A stretch of 64,000 bases of DNA from Zoogloea sp. (GTDB taxonomy: Bacteria > Pseudomonadota > Gammaproteobacteria > Burkholderiales > Rhodocyclaceae). The translations under genes and the position numbers were made by a program. The stretch spans positions 206,679 through 270,678 of the forward strand of contig NZ_JAQVCN010000001.1 of assembly GCF_028689785.1 (NCBI RefSeq). Direction: 5' to 3'. The notes under the pieces are model-generated. The model was not told the DNA's origin. It was given only the letters and a program-made list of their open reading frames with translations, and did not search any database. Positions 41,601-47,714 of the stretch are shown here, piece after piece; the first letter of the stretch is position 1, and every line of letters begins with the position of its first letter.

Positions 41601-41672
41601 CCCCTCGTACTGCTGAAGGGCGTAGCGGCCAGCCAGGTCGACGCCAGCCGCGACATCATCGTCGCCCCCTGA
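38616..41672 (+). CDS. ExeM/NucH-family extracellular endonuclease with LTD and C-terminal secretion-target domain
   Basis: A 1,018-residue secreted nuclease. A signal peptide (LAAALCTAGFLSASGLASAA) is followed by a lamin-tail domain (about 25-165: DIVISQIYGGGG, YVELFNRSSNPVDVSGWSVQ). A beta-sandwich and an OB-fold region follow (about 315-440: ISIPEIQGSGNTSPRVGETL). The exonuclease/endonuclease/phosphatase domain (about 570-885) shows VKVASFNVLNYFN, LMEIENDGNG, VIGDLNSYG and SSDHDPVIVGL, holding the metal and catalytic residues. The C-terminal ~125 residues have glycine-rich repeats (GGRDTLTGTPGDDVIAGGDG) and ADTFVYRNLREAGDTITDF, a T1SS C-terminal target domain. The enzyme degrades extracellular DNA, for phosphate or biofilm remodelling. 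The start follows a GGAG site. Confidence 0.92.
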   Translation: MPTPHRLAAALCTAGFLSASGLASAASDIVISQIYGGGGNVYGADYVELFNRSSNPVDVSGWSVQYASATGTGNFAGNGVAALSGSLQPGQYLLVRLAATAGGSALPAADATGTSNLALANGKVVLANVATGLACNGSSTPCTPAQSAQIVDLVGYGTANFKEGSGTAPAASATTALFRAAAGCTDTDNNGADFSTGAPAPRNSASPLNQCAGAPVNAPIVPACSPLNIQQGQAGSVTLTASDLDSLVTGASIDSAPVAGISLGPVTPSAADGAAASVSLQASAAVSPGTYPVRVLFTNNEAQSASCTVDVSVSAEAATISIPEIQGSGNTSPRVGETLTTSGVVTAIFPGLKGFYLQDPTGDGNPATSDGLFVYVNNATMPAGVAVGNRISVKGTVAEFSGLTELTNPSAVTVLGTGESVAPTDVSLPESVNGELERYEGMLVRIVSPMTVAQNYFLGRFGQLTLSAGGRIEKATNRFPAGSAEAIALNDENQRRLLVLDDGSTLQNPSPTPYIGSGNTVRAGDTVVGNLVGVLDQGPINTSSPATLDYRLHPTETPAFTRTNPRTPAPAAVGGNVKVASFNVLNYFNGNGSGGGFPTSRGASSVAEFERQRAKIIGALRALDADVVGLMEIENDGNGAQSAIQDLVNGLNAAMGAGTYAVVPDPANGTGSDEIKVALIYKPARVSRVGASVSDPAAINNRPPLAQTFAALNGEKFSVVVNHFKSKSCSDAAGADLDQGDGQGCYNPRRIDQARQLLAFIGQVRSAAGDDDVVVIGDLNSYGKEDPIAQLTQAGFIDQLAAREASPYSYVFDSETGYLDHALTSASLNSQLAGVGHWHINADEPSFIDYNVEFKQPACATCEPDLYSATPYRSSDHDPVIVGLQLVRKLEGTGGRDTLTGTPGDDVIAGGDGADTLTGGAGADTFVYRNLREAGDTITDFVPGTDRLHLGALLASLGYTGTQPLADGYLKLVSTAAGTSVQIDADGTAGSATARPLVLLKGVAASQVDASRDIIVAP

Positions 41673-41696
41673 CCCCCGAACATCCAAGGACACACC

Positions 41697-42398
41697 ATGA
41701 AGCGCATGCACGCCCTCTCCACCGCCCTGCTGCTGGGCGCCCTCATCGCCAACCCCGCGGCGGCAGCCGTGGTCAATGGCGACTTCGCCGCCGGCCTCAC
41801 GGGCTGGGACAGCCTCGGCGACGTCGCCGTATCGGCCGGCGCGGCCCGCCTCAGCACCGCCTCCCTCGACGTGGATGACTTCCCCGCCGCGGCCGGCGCC
41901 TTCAACCTCTCCGGCAACGCCGCCGCCCCCGTCGGCCAGCCCGGCGGCGTCGAAGAGTTTGCCGGCCTGCCCCTCGGGCAGCTGGACCCGGACCCGCTGA
42001 ACGGCAGCTGGGCCTTCGAGGGCTCGGCCCTGCGCCAGACCCTGACCGTCCAGGCCGGTGACACCCTGAGCTTCGACTGGGGCCTGGGCTCCAACGAAGA
42101 CCCCCTCATCGGCATGAACGACTACGCCTTCGTGGTCATCGGCGGCGTGCTCACCGTGCTCGACGACATCTTCACCGGCCTCGGCAGCGGCCGCTTCACC
42201 CACAGCTTCGCTACCGCCGGCAGCGTGGATCTGGTGTTCGGCGTAGTCGACGTAGGCGACTACGTGGGCAGCTCCTGGTTGTCCATCGACAACGCGCAGC
42301 TCACCACCGCCCCCACCACCGTGCCCGAACCCGGCTCCCTGGCCCTCGGCCTCGCCGGCATCGGCCTGCTGGCCCGCCGCCTGCGCCGCCAGGGCTGA
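41697..42398 (+). CDS. PEP-CTERM sorting-domain exported protein
   Basis: A 233-residue protein with a signal peptide (LSTALLLGALIANPAAAA), a beta-sandwich body (VVNGDFAAGLTGWDSLGDVA, WLSIDNAQLTT) and a classic C-terminal tripartite PEP-CTERM tail: VPEPGS, a hydrophobic helix (LALGLAGIGLLA) and RRLRR. Such proteins are processed by exosortase and linked with exopolysaccharide. No exosortase is in the window, but the EpsA-like regulator at 26.4 kb fits the same system. A ribosome site (AAGGA) precedes the ATG, 24 nt after the nuclease gene, so the two are likely cotranscribed. Its last codons lie in a tandem duplication. Confidence 0.93.
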   Translation: MKRMHALSTALLLGALIANPAAAAVVNGDFAAGLTGWDSLGDVAVSAGAARLSTASLDVDDFPAAAGAFNLSGNAAAPVGQPGGVEEFAGLPLGQLDPDPLNGSWAFEGSALRQTLTVQAGDTLSFDWGLGSNEDPLIGMNDYAFVVIGGVLTVLDDIFTGLGSGRFTHSFATAGSVDLVFGVVDVGDYVGSSWLSIDNAQLTTAPTTVPEPGSLALGLAGIGLLARRLRRQG

Positions 42399-42412
42399 AA
42401 GGGCCCGCTCTT

Positions 42413-42499
42413 GTGGGATCGAATTCATCCGACCCCGGACTCCCGATCAACGGCTTGCCTGTGATTCAACCCGCGGAGGTCGAATGAATTCGACCCCAC
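42413..42499. repeat. Palindromic intergenic repeat, full copy (87 bp), first of a tandem pair
   Basis: The ends GTGGGATCGAATTCATCCGA and TCGAATGAATTCGACCCCAC are inverted relative to each other, and each is itself nearly palindromic. The centre has CCGGACTCCCGATCAACGG then CTTGCC. It lies 14 bp after the PEP-CTERM gene stop. See the copy at 42543 for the tandem duplication. Structure suggests a REP/BIME or MITE-like unit; no transposase is present. Confidence 0.85.
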
Positions 42500-42542
42500 A
42501 GGGTGCGGCCACGCCTGATATGGGCTGAAAGGGCGCACTTTT

Positions 42543-42629
42543 GTGGGGTCGAATTCATTCGACCGCGGACTCCCGGTCACCGGCCTGCCTGAGATTGAAG
42601 GTGAAGAGGTCGAATGAATTTGACCCCAC
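42543..42629. repeat. Palindromic intergenic repeat, full copy (87 bp), second of a tandem pair
   Basis: Same organisation as the copy 130 bp upstream: GTGGGGTCGAATTCATTCGA at the left and TCGAATGAATTTGACCCCAC at the right, with GCGGACTCCCGGTCACCGG and CCTGCC in the centre. The flank GGGCTGAAAGGG precedes both copies at the same distance (42392 and 42522), so the pair arose by duplication of a 130-bp unit that includes the end of the PEP-CTERM gene. The 42399-42714 gap holds only these two copies and a ribosome site. Confidence 0.88.
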
Positions 42630-42714
42630 AAGGGCTGCCAGGCCGCCGGCCTGACATACCCCTGTCACCCGTCGGGCTCACCCTGTTTGTCCAGACCTTC
42701 CCCGGAGCCGCAGC

Positions 42715-44661
42715 ATGACGGAAAAGGCACGCATCATCGACGCCCTCGGGGAGCCCCGCCTGCTGCTCCCGGCCCTGCTGGCCGAGGCCCTGGCCGCCAA
42801 CGACCGGGTCAAGTTCTACTTCAGCCTGCTCCAGGCAGCCCAGCTCCACGCCACCCACCCGGGCCATCCTCAGCCCTCCCTGTCCGCCGAGCGTGGCGCT
42901 GCGGGGATTGATGACGACGACCTGGACGCCTTGCCCGGCCTCAGCGAACTGATCGAGGACGGTCTCTACCGGATCCCCGGCGCGGAGAAGCTGTGCGCAG
43001 CCATTGCCACCGACCTCGACACCCTGCTCGCCCCGCTCCGCTCCGGCGGTGACGACGCCGCCGCCGCTCTCGCAGCCCGTCTCTCGGCACTTCACGGGCA
43101 GGCCTGGTGCGCCAGCCAGGACAGCCTCTCCCGCACGCAGATCAACCGGCTCGTCTCGGGTGACCGGGACGCCGGCGACAGCGCCCACCTGCTGGTGATG
43201 GATGCCCACAAGGCCCTGCTGCGCCTGCAGGCACAGATCGCCGCGGAAGACATCGACGGCGCCGCCGCCTACGAGATCGGCTACGTCGACCGGCCGCTGA
43301 TTGCCGCCTTCATGCGCGGGGTAAATGAAACCCGGCCCCTCAAGTTCGACCACCCCGGCCTGGGCACCACCGCCACCCGCAGCGGCGAGCGCCTGATCCT
43401 GCAGAACGACATCGGCACCACCGACGCCCACGTCCTGGTGGTGCATGTGGAAAAGGGCTGCGTCCGCGTCACCTACAACGATGTGCACATCCAGCGCCTG
43501 CTCTTCTTCCAGAGCCTGTTCGCCCATTGGGCCGTGAGCTGGGACGACACCCGCTCGCGCACCGACCGGGACATGAATGACGGCGTCTATCACATCAGCA
43601 CCGGCACCTTCACCGCCAACAACGAGGCCGGCCTGAGCGACTACCTGTGCTTCCTCGGTTCGCGGCTGGTTTTCCTGATCGACTGGAACCGGGCCCGCAA
43701 ACGCCTGCGCCTGCTGCTACCCAAAAAGGAAAGTCTGGCCCTGCTGAAGTGGGCCGCCGACGAGAACATCGGCCACATGGGCTGGCTGCGGGCGGGCGGC
43801 GAACAGCTGGTCTTCGACGCGCTGGCCTTTGCCGCCCGCACCCCGCCCGCCTTCGGCGCCCGACTCGACGACACCCTGGACCGCAGCCGGGCGATGGCCT
43901 TCATGCAGTTCGCGTTCCGCATCTGCAGCCAGGCCCAGCTCGAGAAGCGCCCCGACGAAGAGATCCGCGACGCCCTGCGGGCCGAGCTGCTGACCTGCTT
44001 CCGCAGCACCCGCCAACAGCTCATCGACATCGCAGCCGAACATGCCGCCCTGTCCATCGAGATCGCCTCGGGCCTGCGGGACTGCCTGCTCGACATGGCC
44101 GGCCCCGAGGCCAGCGAACGCATCATCCACAACGCCAAGCGCGCCCGCCACTGGGAGCATCAGGCCGATGAGCTGGTCAACCTAGCCCGGGAGCTGCAGC
44201 GCCAGAACACCAACCACGGGGATTTCTACTGCGCGCTGATCGAGGGCGCCGACGACATCGTCGACGAACTCGAAGAGGCCGCCTTCCACCTCGGCCTGTT
44301 TCCCCCCACCCCACCCGGGGCCATGCTGCTGGAGGCCCTCGGCACCCTGGCCAGCCTGGCCGTCTCCAGCGCCCAGGAGCTCGTCAAGGCCCTGGAGAGT
44401 GCCCGGGACGTGCGCCAGGGCGGCCCCCGGGAAGACCTGCAGGACCTGCTCGAATCCATCCACCACATCATGGCCGCCGAACGCCAGAGCGACGACGCCC
44501 ATCGTCGCTTCAAGCGCGCCCTCATCAACGACGAGGGCGACTTCCGCGATCTGTATGCCTGCGCCGAATGTGCCCGCAACCTGGAGAACGCCGCCGACCT
44601 GCTGCTCCACACGGCCCTGCGGCTACAGGACCACGTGCTCGGCACGGTGATGGGCGAGTGA
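42715..44661 (+). CDS. Conserved protein with C-terminal DUF47/PhoU-like helical domain
   Basis: A 648-residue soluble protein. The N-terminal ~420 residues are unknown (LLLPALLAEALAANDRVKFY, LIAAFMRGVNETRPLKFDHP, GTTDAHVLVVHVEKG, FLGSRLVFLIDWNRARKRLR). The C-terminal ~200 residues are all helical, with RARHWEHQADELVNLARELQ, GADDIVDELEEAAFHLGLF and CARNLENAADLLLHTALRLQ, the pattern of DUF47/PhoU proteins that partner phosphate permeases. Its stop lies 2 nt before the dikinase-like gene, so the two are translationally coupled. A regulator or phosphate/metal-binding partner of that enzyme is an inference. No transporter is encoded nearby. Confidence 0.7.
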   Translation: MTEKARIIDALGEPRLLLPALLAEALAANDRVKFYFSLLQAAQLHATHPGHPQPSLSAERGAAGIDDDDLDALPGLSELIEDGLYRIPGAEKLCAAIATDLDTLLAPLRSGGDDAAAALAARLSALHGQAWCASQDSLSRTQINRLVSGDRDAGDSAHLLVMDAHKALLRLQAQIAAEDIDGAAAYEIGYVDRPLIAAFMRGVNETRPLKFDHPGLGTTATRSGERLILQNDIGTTDAHVLVVHVEKGCVRVTYNDVHIQRLLFFQSLFAHWAVSWDDTRSRTDRDMNDGVYHISTGTFTANNEAGLSDYLCFLGSRLVFLIDWNRARKRLRLLLPKKESLALLKWAADENIGHMGWLRAGGEQLVFDALAFAARTPPAFGARLDDTLDRSRAMAFMQFAFRICSQAQLEKRPDEEIRDALRAELLTCFRSTRQQLIDIAAEHAALSIEIASGLRDCLLDMAGPEASERIIHNAKRARHWEHQADELVNLARELQRQNTNHGDFYCALIEGADDIVDELEEAAFHLGLFPPTPPGAMLLEALGTLASLAVSSAQELVKALESARDVRQGGPREDLQDLLESIHHIMAAERQSDDAHRRFKRALINDEGDFRDLYACAECARNLENAADLLLHTALRLQDHVLGTVMGE

Positions 44662-44663
44662 GC

Positions 44664-46277
44664 ATGGATTTGAGCCACCACCTCTATGGCATCGGCCTGC
44701 CCGGCCCACGGCGCGAGGGGCCGGTGGAAGCCATGGGTTTCAAGGCCGGCAACCTGGCCCGCATGGCCGCCATCGGGCTGCCGGTGCCCCAGGCCTTTGT
44801 CCTCGGCACGCCCCTGTGCCAGGCCTTCAGCGCCGACGCCAAGGCCTTCCGGCCCACCCTGCGCAAGCTGCTGGAAAGCCAGATCGAACGTCTGGAGGCG
44901 GCCTGCGGGCTGGAGTTCGGCGCCGGCCGCAAGCCCCTGCTGGTGTCGGTCCGCTCCGGCGCGCCGGTGTCCATGCCCGGCATGATGGACACCATCCTCG
45001 ACGTGGGCCTCACCGACGCCACCCTGCGCGGCCTCCTGCGCATGACCGGCAACCCACGCCTGGTGTGGGACTCCTACCGGCGCCTGATCCAGCAGTATGC
45101 CGAGGTCGTCCATCACCTGCCCTCCGCCCCCTTCCGCCAGGCCCTGACCCAGTGCATGGCTGAAACCGCAGCCCAGCGCCCCCAGGAGCTCGACTTCCGG
45201 GCCCTCACCCGCCTCACCCGCAGCTACCTGGAGATTTTTGAAGGCCTCAGCGGTGCCCCCTTTCCGCAGGACCCCGTGGAGCAGCTCCACAGGGCCACCG
45301 AGGCCGTGTTCGAATCATGGATGAGCCCACGGGCCATCGAATACCGGCGCATGCGCCGCATCGACATGCAGATGGGCACCGCCGTGACAGTGCAGCGCAT
45401 GGTCTTCGGCAACGCCGGCGGCACCTCGGGCGCCGGCGTCGGCTTCAGCCGCGACCCGGCCACCGGAGAGAAGCAGTTGTACCTGGACTTCCGCTTCAAC
45501 AGCCAGGGCGAGGACGTGGTCTCCGGCCAGCACTCGGCACCCGACACCGCCCGCCTGGCCGCCACCCTGCCCCACGTGCAGGCGCGCCTCGAATCCATGG
45601 CCGAAATCCTCGAACGGGAATTCGGCGACGTACAGGAGTTCGAGTTCACTGTGCAGGACGGCGTGCTCTACCTGCTCCAGACCCGCAGCGCCAAGCGCAC
45701 CCCATGGGCTGCCCTGCGCATCGCCGTGGAACAGGTGAATGCCGGCGTGTGGTCGCCCGCCCGGGCACTTGGCGTGCTGGGTGAAGTGGATCTGCAGGGG
45801 CTCGCACGGAGCAGCATCGCCGACGCCTCCGCTCACCCGGTGCTGGCCCGCGCCACCCCGGCCGGCCTTGGCGTTGCGGTGGGCGTGATCGCCCTCGACC
45901 CGGCTGAAGCCTGCGCCCATGCCGAGGCCGGGCGTGACTGCATCCTGGTCCGGGAAGACACCAGCACCGACGACCTCAGCGGCATCGCCGCGGCCAAAGG
46001 CATCCTCACCGCCCGCGGCGGCCGTACCGCCCACGCGGCAGTGGTCGCCCGGCAACTGGGCAAGGCCTGCCTGGTGGGCTGCGCCGAACTGAGCATCGAC
46101 CTGCCCCGGCGCAGCCTCACCATCGGCGGCAAGGCCCTCCACGCCGGCGACCTCATCACCCTGGACAGCGCCAGCGGCCACATCTACGCCGGCGCCGTGC
46201 CGGTACTCACCGAAAGCCCGGACGCCTGGCTGACCCAGGTCGCCACCTGGTTCAGCCAGGCCACCACTGCCAGCTGA
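44664..46277 (+). CDS. PPDK-like dikinase fragment: PEP/pyruvate-binding ATP-grasp plus phosphohistidine domain, no C-terminal barrel
   Basis: A 537-residue protein. The first ~350 residues are the ATP-grasp domain of pyruvate phosphate dikinase (AMGFKAGNLARMAAIGLPVP, LLVSVRSGAPVSMPGMMDTI, GNAGGTSGAGVGFSRDPATG, YLLQTRSAKRT). Residues ~400-520 are the swivelling phosphohistidine domain, with the predicted catalytic His457 in ARGGRTAHAAVVARQLGKAC. PPDK (about 870 residues) would continue with the PEP/pyruvate TIM barrel, which is entirely missing: the stop is followed by non-coding DNA. It could therefore form phosphohistidine from ATP, but the acceptor must be a partner protein or another molecule. 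The coupled DUF47-like gene is the obvious candidate. Confidence 0.85.
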   Translation: MDLSHHLYGIGLPGPRREGPVEAMGFKAGNLARMAAIGLPVPQAFVLGTPLCQAFSADAKAFRPTLRKLLESQIERLEAACGLEFGAGRKPLLVSVRSGAPVSMPGMMDTILDVGLTDATLRGLLRMTGNPRLVWDSYRRLIQQYAEVVHHLPSAPFRQALTQCMAETAAQRPQELDFRALTRLTRSYLEIFEGLSGAPFPQDPVEQLHRATEAVFESWMSPRAIEYRRMRRIDMQMGTAVTVQRMVFGNAGGTSGAGVGFSRDPATGEKQLYLDFRFNSQGEDVVSGQHSAPDTARLAATLPHVQARLESMAEILEREFGDVQEFEFTVQDGVLYLLQTRSAKRTPWAALRIAVEQVNAGVWSPARALGVLGEVDLQGLARSSIADASAHPVLARATPAGLGVAVGVIALDPAEACAHAEAGRDCILVREDTSTDDLSGIAAAKGILTARGGRTAHAAVVARQLGKACLVGCAELSIDLPRRSLTIGGKALHAGDLITLDSASGHIYAGAVPVLTESPDAWLTQVATWFSQATTAS

Positions 46278-46281
46278 GGGG

Positions 46282-46299
46282 CCGGGTCGAGAAACCCGG
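46282..46299 (+). terminator. Possible terminator hairpin after the dikinase-like gene
   Basis: CCGGGT-CGAGAA-ACCCGG is a perfect 6-bp stem with a 6-nt loop, starting 5 nt after the stop codon. There is no T run, so it is at best a weak or Rho-assisted terminator. Confidence 0.4.
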
Positions 46300-46616
46300 A
46301 TCAGCCTGGGGCCCCCGAGCACCCCGGTGGTCGTCGCATCCAGCGCCGACTCGGCAACGCTACCCGCCGCCAGAGCGGACCGCAGGCGGATGCTGACGTC
46401 CCCCAAGCCGGGGGCGGTGCTCACGTCATCCGCAGACAACGGAAGCACCGGGGTCCATACCCCCCCCTTCCGGCGAGAGGTCACCGGTCCCAGCGCTCCC
46501 GCCTCCTACACGGCTGTCGGTCCAGACCCACAGCCAGACGCGGTCGCGGCTGATCGTGATCGCTGGCGGGACACAGGAAGATGGTGCTGTGTTCTCAACA
46601 TCACAAGGAGACAATC
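46300..46616. other. Non-coding gap before the glycine-zipper gene
   Basis: About 317 bp with no supported gene on either strand. It has short G/C-rich blocks but no convincing promoter, repeat copy or RNA gene. The only clear signal is the ribosome site AAGGAG (46605-46610) before the ATG at 46617. Confidence 0.6.
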
Positions 46617-47591
46617 ATGAACAACACCCTCATTGAAACCCAGAACATTCCCCAGCCCACCGACGGAAAGATCACCACGCCGCAGCCGCCCAGCGCGGAA
46701 GACAAGGACGTGGCAACCAAGATCGGGCTGGTGGGCGGCGCCGCCTCGGGCGTTGCCACCGGCGTGGCCGTGGGCGCGGCAACCGCAGGCCCGGTGGGCG
46801 CGGCGGTGGGCGGCGTGATCGGCGCGGTGGCCGGGGCAGTCGGCGGCAAGGCGCTGGCCGACAACATCGGTCCGGCGTCGGACGATGACAACTACTGGGC
46901 CAACGCCCACGTCCGCGAGCCGTATTACCACCCGGGCACGCCCTACGCCTGGTATCGCCCCGCGTATGAGCTCGGCTGGCATGGCGCCGAGCGCTACCCG
47001 GGCAGCTATGACGACGTGGAACTGCACCTCAGGGAAGACTGGCTTTCCACCCCCGGCCGCAACATGGCCTGGGACGAAGCCCGCCCGGCGGTCAAGGCCG
47101 CATGGGAGCGCGCGGCCATGCGTCGCACCGCCGCCGTAGCTCAAGCCGTCGACCCCGATGAACTCGTCAAGACGCTCAACGAACTGCTCATGATGAGCCG
47201 TGACGGCGATGAAGGCTTCCGCCACGCCTCCGAGCACGCCAAAACACCGACGATCTCCGCCGTACTGCTGCGCCGTGCCGCCGATTGCAGAACCGCCGTG
47301 GTCGAACTCCAGGTGGAAATCGAGCGCCTCGGGGGCGCGCCGGTGGAGCATGGGTCTGTCTCAGCGGCCCTCCACCGTGGCTGGACCACCCTGAAAACCG
47401 TGTTCACCACCGAAGATGACAAGCTTGTACTGGACGAGTGCATTCGGGCCGAAAAGGACGCCCTCGACGCCTTCACCGAGGCAATTGAAAAGCCCATGCC
47501 GAGCTCCCTGCGTGCATTGGTCATGCGTGAACTCGAAGGTGTGCGCCGCAATCACGCAGAGATGCAGCGACTGCGCGACGCGCTGGCCTGA
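46617..47591 (+). CDS. Glycine-zipper/DUF2383 (PA2169-type four-helix-bundle) fusion protein
   Basis: A 324-residue fusion. Residues ~30-80 are a Gly/Ala-rich glycine zipper (GLVGGAASGVATGVAVGAAT, GAVGGKALADNIG), probably membrane inserting or pore-like. A middle Tyr/Trp-rich region (about 88-145: REPYYHPGTPYAWYRPAYEL, GWHGAERYPGSYDD) is common in stress proteins of this kind. The C-terminal ~150 residues are the ferritin-like PA2169/DUF2383 bundle (ELVKTLNELLMMSRDGDEGF, LEGVRRNHAEMQRLRDAL). These families are stress and envelope related, with unproven function. The start has the strongest ribosome site in its neighbourhood (AAGGAG). An upstream ATG at 46581 is less likely. Confidence 0.85.
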   Translation: MNNTLIETQNIPQPTDGKITTPQPPSAEDKDVATKIGLVGGAASGVATGVAVGAATAGPVGAAVGGVIGAVAGAVGGKALADNIGPASDDDNYWANAHVREPYYHPGTPYAWYRPAYELGWHGAERYPGSYDDVELHLREDWLSTPGRNMAWDEARPAVKAAWERAAMRRTAAVAQAVDPDELVKTLNELLMMSRDGDEGFRHASEHAKTPTISAVLLRRAADCRTAVVELQVEIERLGGAPVEHGSVSAALHRGWTTLKTVFTTEDDKLVLDECIRAEKDALDAFTEAIEKPMPSSLRALVMRELEGVRRNHAEMQRLRDALA

Positions 47592-47634
47592 GCGACAGGG
47601 GTCGCGCCCGGACCGGCGACCCAGGTCCATCCAC

Positions 47635-47663
47635 TTCAGCCCCGGTCGGTGACCGGGGCTGAA
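47635..47663. terminator. Strong hairpin between convergent genes
   Basis: TTCAGCCCCGGTC-GGT-GACCGGGGCTGAA is a perfect 13-bp stem with a 3-nt loop. It sits between the DUF2383 gene and recD, which end toward each other, so it can serve both. A T run is lacking. Confidence 0.65.
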
Positions 47664-47714
47664 CTACGTGCGGACCGGCATCCCGACTGGCGGGGTGACG
47701 GACTCAGGAAACCT

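Noticed and set aside
46315..46484. Short frames on both strands in the gap after the dikinase-like gene
   Set aside because: They have no ribosome site, no recognisable motif and mutually overlapping open frames typical of GC-rich non-coding DNA.
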